Assembly (NCBI GenBank): GCA_937958045.1
Contig: CALFXL010000031.1
Span: 1-5,201 of the forward strand
Direction: 5' to 3'
From: an uncultured Opitutaceae bacterium
GTDB lineage: Bacteria; Verrucomicrobiota; Verrucomicrobiia; Opitutales; Opitutaceae
Length of the DNA: 5,201 nucleotides
Shown: piece by piece, positions 1 through 5,201 of the stretch
How positions within the stretch are numbered: the stretch's first letter is position 1
Layout of the letters: each line of letters starts with the position of its first letter
The notes under the pieces: model-generated
Told to the model about the DNA's origin: nothing
The model's input: only the letters and a program-made list of their open reading frames with translations
The model's database searches: none
Position numbers and translations under genes: made by a program

Positions 1-1170
1 AGCAAGAACTCCGCGGTCTCCTACACCGTCGCGGTCTCGCCGATTGTCACGCGTTCCGAAACGGAAGCCGACGGCGACAGCTACGCCGCTTACGCCGAAG
101 TGTCGGTGCCGATCTTCGGCAAGCCCAACGCAATCCCCGGCTTCCAGCGCCTCGATCTGCACTTTGCCGGTCGCTACGAAGACTACGACCGCACCGGCCA
201 CTCGACCGTACCGCGCGTCGGTGTGACTTGGGCGCCCGTGCAATCGATTCTTTTGCGCGGCAGCTACTCCGAAGCGTATCGCGCACCGGACCTCACCGAG
301 TACCAAATCGCTACATCGACCAGCACCTCCACCTTGACCGATCCGCGCCGCACGCCGGCAAACACTCCAGGCATCGTGGTGACTCGCGGTTCCAATCCCT
401 TCGTCCTTCCGGAAACATCGACGACGGAGTTCTACGGCATCGTCGTGGAGCCGCCGTTCGCGAAGGGACTCAGCATCTACCTGAACTACTACCACACCGA
501 ATCGAAAGATGTGGTGCAGCTCCTCAGTGCGCAGGCGGTGTTGAACAACGAAGCGTTGTTCCCGGGTCGCGTGACGCGTGCTGACCCCGACGCCGACGAT
601 ATCGCTGCCAACCAGCCCGGTCGTGTCACCGCGGTTGACCAGACCTTTGTCAATTTCGGTCGTGTGAACAACGAGAGCGCCGACCTCGGCGTGAACTACG
701 ATCTGCCGTGGCAGCAATACGGTCGCTGGCGTGTGGTCTTCTCGGCCTCGCGCACGATCGACTCCTCGCGTCAGCTCGCGCCCGGCCAGCCGGCTATCTC
801 GGATGAAAGCGACACCTACGCGCCGCCGAAGTGGAAGTACAACGCCTCCCTCTTCTGGAACTACGGCAATTGGAACGCCTCGCTCTTCGGCAACTACCTC
901 GACGGTTTTAACTCCAACCTCAGCGGTAATTCGCTGACCAGCAGCTACCCGATTCCCTCCGTGTACAAGGTCGACCTGCGCGCCGGCTACACCTTCAACA
1001 ACGGTGTGTTCCGCGGCCGCGGCAAGGGCCTGCGCGTCTCGGTGGGTATCGGCAATCTCTTCGATGAAGAGCCTCCGTTCTCCGACACCGTATTCGGTTA
1101 CAACGGCGGTCTGCACAGCCAGTGGGTGCTCGGCCGTACCTACGAATTGTCGTTCATCCTGCCCTTCTAA
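1..1170 (+). CDS. TonB-dependent outer-membrane receptor, C-terminal beta-barrel (5' partial)
   Basis: The frame is open from the first base and ends at TAA 1168-1170, giving 389 visible residues. The gene starts upstream, so the plug domain, TonB box and signal peptide are not seen. The visible part looks like the second half of a 22-strand barrel, with alternating aromatic/polar strands separated by polar loops. Family landmarks, numbered from the window start, are GSYSEAYRAPDLTEY around residues 86-101, the NPF-LPETST segment around 132-142, a loop with ADPDADDIAANQPGR around 194-208, NLFDEEPPF at 352-360, and a final strand GRTYELSFILPF ending in phenylalanine, the usual BAM-recognition C-terminus. 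Such receptors import large or scarce ligands (siderophores, cobalamin, glycans) using TonB energy. The substrate cannot be told from this part. A strong terminator follows, so this is the last gene of its transcript. Confidence 0.95.
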   Translation, partial: SKNSAVSYTVAVSPIVTRSETEADGDSYAAYAEVSVPIFGKPNAIPGFQRLDLHFAGRYEDYDRTGHSTVPRVGVTWAPVQSILLRGSYSEAYRAPDLTEYQIATSTSTSTLTDPRRTPANTPGIVVTRGSNPFVLPETSTTEFYGIVVEPPFAKGLSIYLNYYHTESKDVVQLLSAQAVLNNEALFPGRVTRADPDADDIAANQPGRVTAVDQTFVNFGRVNNESADLGVNYDLPWQQYGRWRVVFSASRTIDSSRQLAPGQPAISDESDTYAPPKWKYNASLFWNYGNWNASLFGNYLDGFNSNLSGNSLTSSYPIPSVYKVDLRAGYTFNNGVFRGRGKGLRVSVGIGNLFDEEPPFSDTVFGYNGGLHSQWVLGRTYELSFILPF

Positions 1171-1182
1171 GGCTGTTCATTC

Positions 1183-1209
1183 GAAGCGCTGGCGGCTCGC
1201 CAGCGCTTC
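1183..1209 (+). repeat. Perfect 11-bp hairpin just after the receptor stop codon
   Basis: The arms GAAGCGCTGGC (1183-1193) and GCCAGCGCTTC (1199-1209) are perfectly complementary around a 5-base loop, beginning 12 bases after the TAA. No T-run follows, so it is not a complete intrinsic terminator. It could protect the mRNA 3' end from exonucleases or be a copy of a dispersed REP-like palindrome. Its structure is certain and its role is inferred. Confidence 0.75.
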
Positions 1210-1248
1210 CGAGAAGCCGGTCGACGGTCGGCGCTCCGAAAACTCTCC

Positions 1249-1278
1249 AAGCCGCGTCCATCTGGGCGCGGCTTTTTT
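1249..1278 (+). terminator. Intrinsic terminator of the TonB-dependent receptor gene
   Basis: AAGCCGCGTCC (1249-1259) pairs with GGGCGCGGCTT (1264-1274) in an 11-bp stem with a single T-G wobble and a 4-base loop ATCT. The stem runs into a T-run at 1273-1278. It sits 78 bases after the receptor stop in the correct orientation. Read on the minus strand, the hairpin is not followed by a clean T-run, so it is a weak terminator at best for the converging LuxR gene. Confidence 0.9.
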
Positions 1279-1398
1279 GCGCAAACGCGCGGCGCGCTTT
1301 TAGCGCATTTCAGGGAAAGCCGGCGGTTAACGAGGAGCCGGCCAGCGGCGGCGCTCCTGGCAACCCCGTTCAACGGCTGCGACGTCGTTAAAAATGCT

Positions 1399-2601
1399 CT
1401 AGCGCAGCAGCGAGATCAGTTTCGCGCGGGAGTTGATTTCCAATTTCGCGAAGATCGACAGAAGCTGGTTCTTCACCGTGCCGACGCCTTTGTGGAGACG
1501 CGCGGCGATTTCTTCGTTGGTCAAACCATCGCGCACGAGCAGCGCCACTTCGCGTTCGCGCTGCGTGAGCCGTGAAAGCACGGTGAGCTGGCGACTCATC
1601 GCCGCGGGCACGGTCGCGTTGAGCATCTCGCGATTGATCAACTGCGCGAACAAGTACGGGCGCGACAGCAGCGGATCATCGAGCGAGAACAACGACAGAT
1701 CCGCCTGCAAATGCGGCATGTCCGGATGCACGAGCCGGCGTCGCTCCGGCGGCGGATGCCCGTGCGGATCGGCGAGCGCCGCGGTGTAGTGGCGCTGCAT
1801 CAATTCGTGATACGTTTCGAGAAACGCCGGCGGCACCGCGAAGATCGCGCGGTTGTTGAGCTGGCGCGCGGCTTTGGCGCCGTGATTCCATGCGGCGCAT
1901 GCTTCGAACGCTTCGTGATTGGCGAAGACGAGTTCGTGACGCGCGTTGACCAAAAGGATGCCCTGCGGGAGCAGGTTGATGAATTGCTGGAGGCTGTTGC
2001 GCGCGATGACTTCCTCCTCGTGCTTTTCCAAGCGACGCAGATTGCGATCGAGCACGGGATGCAGATCGAGCAACAGCGCTTTGTCGGCGGCGGTGAACGG
2101 CGCCTGATTCATGCCGCGGCGCAGACACAGAATGCTTTTGCGTTCGCCTTTGTCCCAGAGCGTGAGGCCGAGCAATTTGTCCCAACCTTCGGGCATGAGC
2201 ACGTGACGATAAAAATCCGAGTGCTTCAGCTCGACGTGATTGGGGATGATGTCGTCGAGACTGTAGAGCTTCACGCCGGGATGCGCGTCGAGCCAGGCGT
2301 GGGTGGGCGAAAGTTTTGCGCGCGCTTTCCACCATTCGGCGGGGCGCGGCGAGGGATGCGAGTGCAGCGTCAGCGCACCGGGATTTTGCTCTTTGGCGTC
2401 GAGGAAGAGCGTCGCGCTGTGATGATTCGGGATCGCGACATCGAGGAATTGGCGCAGCGCCTTCCAGAGTTCGGGCACGCTGGCGGCGACCTCCATGTCC
2501 ACGACGGCGCGACGCAAGAGTGGATCGTCAAATTGGAGCGCACGCTCCTTGAGCTCGATCGAAGGTTTCGACGATACAGCGCTGGAGGACTTGGACGGCA
2601 C
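1399..2601 (-). CDS. LuxR-family one-component transcriptional regulator with GAF-like and PAS-like sensory regions
   Basis: The protein has 400 residues, from a GTG start (2599-2601) to TAG (1399-1401). Residues about 345-400 form a LuxR/GerE-type helix-turn-helix: LTQREREVALLVRDGL, then TNEEIAARLHKGVGTVKNQL and the KLEINSRAKL end helix, with the conserved T-x-R-E-x-E/V, E-I-A and T-V-K positions. Residues about 30-190 look like a GAF-type sensor, ending in APFTAADKALLLDLHPVL, a pattern common in GAF-LuxR proteins. Residues about 200-330 begin with LLPQGILLVNARHELVFANHEAF, typical of a PAS core start. There is no receiver domain or phospho-acceptor pattern, so direct sensing rather than phosphorelay control is inferred. 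The GTG is favoured over the internal ATG at codon 36 because GGAGG lies 10 bases upstream and ATG36 would cut into the predicted first domain. The ligand and target genes are unknown. Confidence 0.9.
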   Translation of the reverse strand: MPSKSSSAVSSKPSIELKERALQFDDPLLRRAVVDMEVAASVPELWKALRQFLDVAIPNHHSATLFLDAKEQNPGALTLHSHPSPRPAEWWKARAKLSPTHAWLDAHPGVKLYSLDDIIPNHVELKHSDFYRHVLMPEGWDKLLGLTLWDKGERKSILCLRRGMNQAPFTAADKALLLDLHPVLDRNLRRLEKHEEEVIARNSLQQFINLLPQGILLVNARHELVFANHEAFEACAAWNHGAKAARQLNNRAIFAVPPAFLETYHELMQRHYTAALADPHGHPPPERRRLVHPDMPHLQADLSLFSLDDPLLSRPYLFAQLINREMLNATVPAAMSRQLTVLSRLTQREREVALLVRDGLTNEEIAARLHKGVGTVKNQLLSIFAKLEINSRAKLISLLR

Positions 2602-2611
2602 AGGGCGCCAA

Positions 2612-2616
2612 CCTCC
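2612..2616 (-). promoter_or_regulatory. Shine-Dalgarno for the LuxR-type regulator
   Basis: The minus strand reads GGAGG here, 10 bases before the GTG start at 2601. The spacing is slightly long but acceptable, and it supports the GTG as start. The site lies inside one arm of the inverted repeat 2612-2655, so its accessibility may depend on RNA folding. Confidence 0.6.
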
Positions 2617-2655
2617 GCAGGTGGCGTGCCGAGGGCAAATGATTTTCTGCGGAGG
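2612..2655 (-). promoter_or_regulatory. 9-bp inverted repeat overlapping the regulator's ribosome binding site
   Basis: On the plus strand CCTCCGCAG (2612-2620) and CTGCGGAGG (2647-2655) are exact reverse complements separated by 26 bases. In the minus-strand transcript the CCUCC arm comes first and can pair with the GGAGG that serves the LuxR start. The spacer contains a smaller TGCC/GGCA stem (2627-2637). It could be an RNA switch hiding the ribosome site, a DNA operator (for example autoregulatory), or chance in GC-rich DNA. The dyad is directly visible and its role is inferred. Confidence 0.5.
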
Positions 2656-2670
2656 GGCGAGAAGCGCGGA

Positions 2671-5201
2671 TCAGCGCTTCGGCGTGAGCGGGAGCGCGGG
2701 CGAAGGCGGTTGGCCGCTAAGCGCCGCACGGCTAGCGAGATCGGCGCGCGCTTTTTCCAGGATGGCGGCATCGACCTTCACGCCGGCTTTCGCGAGCGAA
2801 GCGTCGAGAATGACTTCACCTTTCTTATAACCGATGACGATGTCCACGATGCGACCTTCGCGATCGATGATGAACTGCGTGGGAATGCCGCTGACGCCGT
2901 AGAGCTTGTACGAGGCGCGATCATTGCCGCGTTCGGCGGGGTCGTGCGACCAGAGGATGTCGGGATATTTGGACTGGTTGGCTTTGACCCAGCTTTCGAA
3001 TTTATCGCGCGTATCGCTTGTGCAGGAACCGAGGACGACGACGCCTTGGTCTTTGTACTGCGCCGCGACTTCCTGCGTGTGCGGCATGGCGACCATGCAC
3101 GGTCCACACCAAGTGGCCCAGAAATCGAGGATGACGACCTTGCCCTTGAAGTCGGAGAGTTTCACCGGTTTGCCGTCGAGCGTGGTCGTGGTGAAATCGG
3201 GAGCGAGCGCACCGATCTTGAGCGTTTCGACGCGCGGAGCGGGAGCGGCGGGCTTGGTTTCTTCCGCGGTGTAAACGCGGGACGGACGATCTTCCGCGGC
3301 GAGTTCGATGCCGGCGCGCAGGAGCAGATTGCCGACGGCCTCGGCGCTGCGCGGACCGTAACCGGCGGCCCAACCGAGGAGATTTCCTTCGCTGTTAAAT
3401 ACGATCAACGCGGGAATCGGCGTGATGATGCCGCCGAGCTTCATCGGCACGACTTTGCCCATGTGCTCGCGCGAGGCGGTGCCGTAAGCGCGCTGTTCTT
3501 CTTCGGTCATCTCGTCGCGCGGCTTGGGCGGGACAGGCGGTTTGCCGGCGGGATCGAAATAGACCGGGAAACTGATCTGGTCCGCGGTCTTGGCGCGCCA
3601 TTGATCGAACGCTTCGCGCGAATCGAAACCGCAGATCGCGGCGAAAACGACGCCCTTGTCGGCGTATTTTTTGTTCCAGGATTCCCAGAGCTGAACCATC
3701 GGCTCGGGACCGCCCATGCCGGCGGACCAGATGGCGAGCACGAGCGCCTTGCCGGGCGCGATGGAGCTGAACGGGACGAGATCGCCGGCGGCGTCTTCGA
3801 CGTCGAACGCGGCGGGCGCGGTGCCGGCGGCGAGCGTGCCGAAGTTTTCGCGGAAAGGCGGCGGGGGATTCTTCGCGGCTTCGGCGGCGGCGGCGGCGTC
3901 TTTGGCGGCGCGTTCGGCGGCGGCGGCGAGTTGCTCATTGCCCTTGGCGACGACCGCGGGATCGACCTTCACGCCCGCTTTCGCGAGCGCGGCTTCGGTG
4001 CGGGCGTCTTCTTTGCCGCCGTTGCCCACGATGGTTTCGATGATCTTGCCGTCGCGACCGATGATGAACTGCGTGGGGATGCCGCTCACGCGATAGAGTT
4101 TTGAGGAAGCGCGTTCTTCAAAAGTGGCCGAGCCGCGTTCGTTGGGATCGAACACAAAAATCATGTCCGGGTACTTCGGCTGATTCTTCGGGATCCACTG
4201 CTTAAACTGCGCGATCGTGTCGCTCGTGCCCGAGGCGAGCACAACGACGTCCTGATCCTTGTATTTGGCGGCGATGGCCTGGGTGTGCGGGAAAGAGCTG
4301 ATGCACGGTCCGCACCACGTGGCCCAGAAGTCGAGGATGACGACCTTGTTCTTGAAATCGGAGAGTTTCACCGTGCGGCCGTCGACATCGTGCATGACGA
4401 AGTCGGGCGCGATCGCGCCCGTGCCGAGCGGGCCGGTGGGCGCGGCGGCGGCGTTGGCTTGCGGGCGACGTTGGGCGGCCTGCATGCCGCCATTGCGCAG
4501 ATGTTCGGGGACAATCGTTTTGCGGATGAGTTCGAAGTCGGCTTCGGTCGGCTTCATGCCGCCGCGCAAAAGGATTTCGCGGAGGTGCCCGCTCACTTTT
4601 TCGCCGAGGCCGATGATGCCGCCGACGAGCGTGCCGTCGGGTTTGACCATGAAATAGGCGGGGAACATGCCCACGCCGTACTGCATGTATGCGGCGCTTT
4701 CGTTAAACGCCTTGCCGGCGGGATCCCACGCGACGGCGTATGTGAGGTTGGCGCTGTTTTCAGCGTACCATTTGGCGAAATCGGCTTTCTCGGTAGCGAC
4801 ATTGATCGCGAGAACTTCGAGACCTTGCGCGCGATAATCCGCGGCGATGGCGGTGAGATCGGCGGGCGGATTGCGCGCGCCGCTCCAGAAACCGACAAAC
4901 ACCGAGCGGCCTTTGTAGTCGGAAAGTTTCACGGGTTTTCCGTCCGGACTTTCGACGGTGAAATCGGGCGCGGGTTGTTCGGCGGCGACTTGGCCGAACT
5001 TCAACACCGGCGAGTTGTTCGCGGCGTTGGTCGCGTTGGCGGGGCGCTTCGCGACGGCCGGGATGGAGCTCGGACGCGAGAGGTCTTCCGGCGGAAGGTG
5101 CGAGGTGTCGATCGCCAGACCGCCTTTGGCGAGCAAGCGCGTGACATGCGGATTTTCGCCGCTGCCGCCGCCTGCGGTGGAGCCGACGAGACGGCCTTCG
5201 C
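2671..5201 (-). CDS. Multidomain thioredoxin-fold (TlpA/ResA-like) protein, 5' partial, alternating active and cysteine-less domains
   Basis: The frame is open to the window edge at 5201 and ends at TGA 2671-2673. More than 840 residues are visible and the true start is upstream. Residues are numbered from the TTG codon at 5136, which is an internal Leu codon, not a credible start. The order is: tail of a domain (before residue 10); cysteine-less domain (about 52-200); active domain with WCGPC (C275, C278) and cis-Pro P354; Ala-rich helical linker (about 396-430); cysteine-less domain (about 436-618); active domain with WCGPC (C677, C680) and cis-Pro P752. Each domain opens with the TlpA-family pattern APDF..DG..VKLSDFKGK or a variant of it. 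The family acts outside the cytoplasm as thiol-disulfide reductases, for example in cytochrome c maturation or repair of protein disulfides. A periplasmic or membrane-anchored place is inferred because any signal peptide lies outside the window. Single-domain TlpA/ResA proteins are about 150-200 residues, so this length is unusual. It is probably co-transcribed with the LuxR gene 69 bases downstream. Confidence 0.9.
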   Translation of the reverse strand, partial: EGRLVGSTAGGGSGENPHVTRLLAKGGLAIDTSHLPPEDLSRPSSIPAVAKRPANATNAANNSPVLKFGQVAAEQPAPDFTVESPDGKPVKLSDYKGRSVFVGFWSGARNPPADLTAIAADYRAQGLEVLAINVATEKADFAKWYAENSANLTYAVAWDPAGKAFNESAAYMQYGVGMFPAYFMVKPDGTLVGGIIGLGEKVSGHLREILLRGGMKPTEADFELIRKTIVPEHLRNGGMQAAQRRPQANAAAAPTGPLGTGAIAPDFVMHDVDGRTVKLSDFKNKVVILDFWATWCGPCISSFPHTQAIAAKYKDQDVVVLASGTSDTIAQFKQWIPKNQPKYPDMIFVFDPNERGSATFEERASSKLYRVSGIPTQFIIGRDGKIIETIVGNGGKEDARTEAALAKAGVKVDPAVVAKGNEQLAAAAERAAKDAAAAAEAAKNPPPPFRENFGTLAAGTAPAAFDVEDAAGDLVPFSSIAPGKALVLAIWSAGMGGPEPMVQLWESWNKKYADKGVVFAAICGFDSREAFDQWRAKTADQISFPVYFDPAGKPPVPPKPRDEMTEEEQRAYGTASREHMGKVVPMKLGGIITPIPALIVFNSEGNLLGWAAGYGPRSAEAVGNLLLRAGIELAAEDRPSRVYTAEETKPAAPAPRVETLKIGALAPDFTTTTLDGKPVKLSDFKGKVVILDFWATWCGPCMVAMPHTQEVAAQYKDQGVVVLGSCTSDTRDKFESWVKANQSKYPDILWSHDPAERGNDRASYKLYGVSGIPTQFIIDREGRIVDIVIGYKKGEVILDASLAKAGVKVDAAILEKARADLASRAALSGQPPSPALPLTPKR
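2752..3216 (-). repeat. Thioredoxin-like domain D, active WCGPC
   Basis: It begins IGALAPDFTTTTLDGKPVKL and has VVILDFWATWCGPC with cysteine codons inside 3097-3108, plus VSGIPTQFII with cis-Pro P752. An additional cysteine (C705, in GSCTSDT) sits where domain B has a glycine. After the domain the protein ends in a short proline-rich tail, SGQPPSPALPLTPKR. Confidence 0.85.
3283..3831 (-). repeat. Thioredoxin-like domain C, lacking the CxxC cysteines
   Basis: It has strand LVLAIWSAGMGGP, where MGGP (codons at 3706-3717) replaces CGPC. The sequence then follows the fold through FDPAGK (527-532) and IPALIVFNSEGNLLGW with cis-Pro P575. It carries an insertion of about 36 residues (533-568, rich in Pro, Glu and Arg) not found in domain A. 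Its cysteine C502 is not in an active-site position. Confidence 0.75.
3841..3951 (-). repeat. Alanine-rich linker between the two domain pairs
   Basis: Residues about 396-432 run VAKGNEQLAAAAERAAKD, then further Ala/Glu/Lys and a PPPP stop. The DNA is a low-complexity run of GGC/GCG-type triplets, densest around 3880-3930. The composition predicts a single extended helix acting as a spacer between the AB and CD pairs. Such GC triplet tracts can change length by slippage without breaking the frame. Confidence 0.6.
3952..4419 (-). repeat. Thioredoxin-like domain B, active WCGPC
   Basis: It begins GAIAPDFVMHDVDGRTVKLS, followed by VVILDFWATWCGPC, with the two cysteine codons inside 4303-4314. 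SGIPTQFII supplies the cis-proline (P354) next to the active site. All residues expected for a thiol-disulfide oxidoreductase are present. Its DNA is a close copy of domain D: the stretch starting at 4059 (CGATGATGAACTGCGTGGG on the plus strand) recurs at 2865. Confidence 0.85.
4537..4983 (-). repeat. Thioredoxin-like domain A, lacking the CxxC cysteines
   Basis: It begins PAPDFTVESPDGKPVKLSDYKGR and keeps the central strand FVGFWSG, but the position of WCGPC reads ARNPP (residues 87-91, codons at 4864-4875 for RNPP), so no redox cysteine remains. It retains the fold landmarks DPAGK (138-142), the cis-Pro-like FPAYFMV (P159) and KPDG-LVGG. A structural or substrate-binding role rather than catalysis is inferred. 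Confidence 0.75.
5107..5201 (-). repeat. C-terminal tail of a further upstream thioredoxin-like domain
   Basis: The in-frame translation upstream of 5136 reads EGRLVGSTAGGGSGENPH, then VTRLLAKGGLAID. This fits the end of the other domains, which close with (D/E)G-(R/K)-(I/L)-(I/V) and a helix ending LAKAGVKVD. It resembles the two active-domain ends more than the cysteine-less ones (LLRGGMKPT, LLRAGIELA). The body of this domain is outside the window. Confidence 0.65.

Noticed and set aside
1333..1358. AGGAGC/GCTCCT dyad downstream of the LuxR gene as its terminator.
   Set aside because: Only 6 bp with a 14-base spacer and no T-run on the minus strand. I see no convincing terminator for that gene in 1171-1398.
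1171..1398. Small open frames in the convergent intergenic region.
   Set aside because: They run into the neighbouring genes or overlap the terminator hairpin, have biased Arg/Ala/Ser composition, and show no convincing start context.
2494..2496. ATG at codon 36 as the regulator's start.
   Set aside because: It would remove the first part of the predicted sensory region, and the upstream GTG has a better ribosome site.
1711..4104. A 797-codon open frame on the plus strand, antisense to both the regulator and the thioredoxin array.
   Set aside because: Its translation is Arg/Gly/Phe/Glu-rich with no domain pattern, it crosses the boundary between two well-supported genes, and long antisense frames are expected opposite GC-rich genes. 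The minus-strand genes have clear family motifs.
5134..5136. TTG at 5134-5136 as the start of the thioredoxin array.
   Set aside because: The frame continues open to the window edge with sequence resembling a domain end, and neither a signal peptide nor a ribosome site is evident at this codon.

Overview
The window is GC-rich and comes from a Gram-negative bacterium, because it carries the end of a TonB-dependent outer-membrane receptor. The receptor's style, a GAF/PAS-like LuxR regulator and a multi-thioredoxin protein together remind me of Opitutaceae-like Verrucomicrobiota. That placement is an impression from family resemblance, not something the sequence proves.

Layout: (1) Positions 1-1170, plus strand, hold the 3' part of a TonB-dependent receptor (389 residues visible, N-terminus and plug outside the window). 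It is followed by two strong hairpins, the second being a textbook intrinsic terminator. (2) Positions 1171-1398 are a short convergent intergenic region with no credible gene. (3) Positions 1399-2601, minus strand, encode a 400-residue one-component regulator with a GAF-like region, a PAS-like region and a C-terminal LuxR-type helix-turn-helix. It starts at a GTG preceded by GGAGG. (4) Positions 2602-2670 are a 69-base gap holding a perfect 9-bp inverted repeat, one arm of which contains that Shine-Dalgarno. (5) Positions 2671-5201, minus strand, are the 3' part of a very large thioredoxin-fold protein, open to the window edge. It contains four complete TlpA/ResA-like domains and the tail of a fifth. 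Two domains keep the WCGPC active site and two have lost both cysteines, and the two kinds alternate.

How they may work together: the thioredoxin array and the LuxR gene lie on the same strand with a short gap and no terminator seen between them, so they are probably co-transcribed. The receptor converges on them and is a separate transcription unit. The most notable items are the alternating active/inactive thioredoxin array, whose N-terminal end lies outside the window, and the dyad that could hide the regulator's ribosome binding site.
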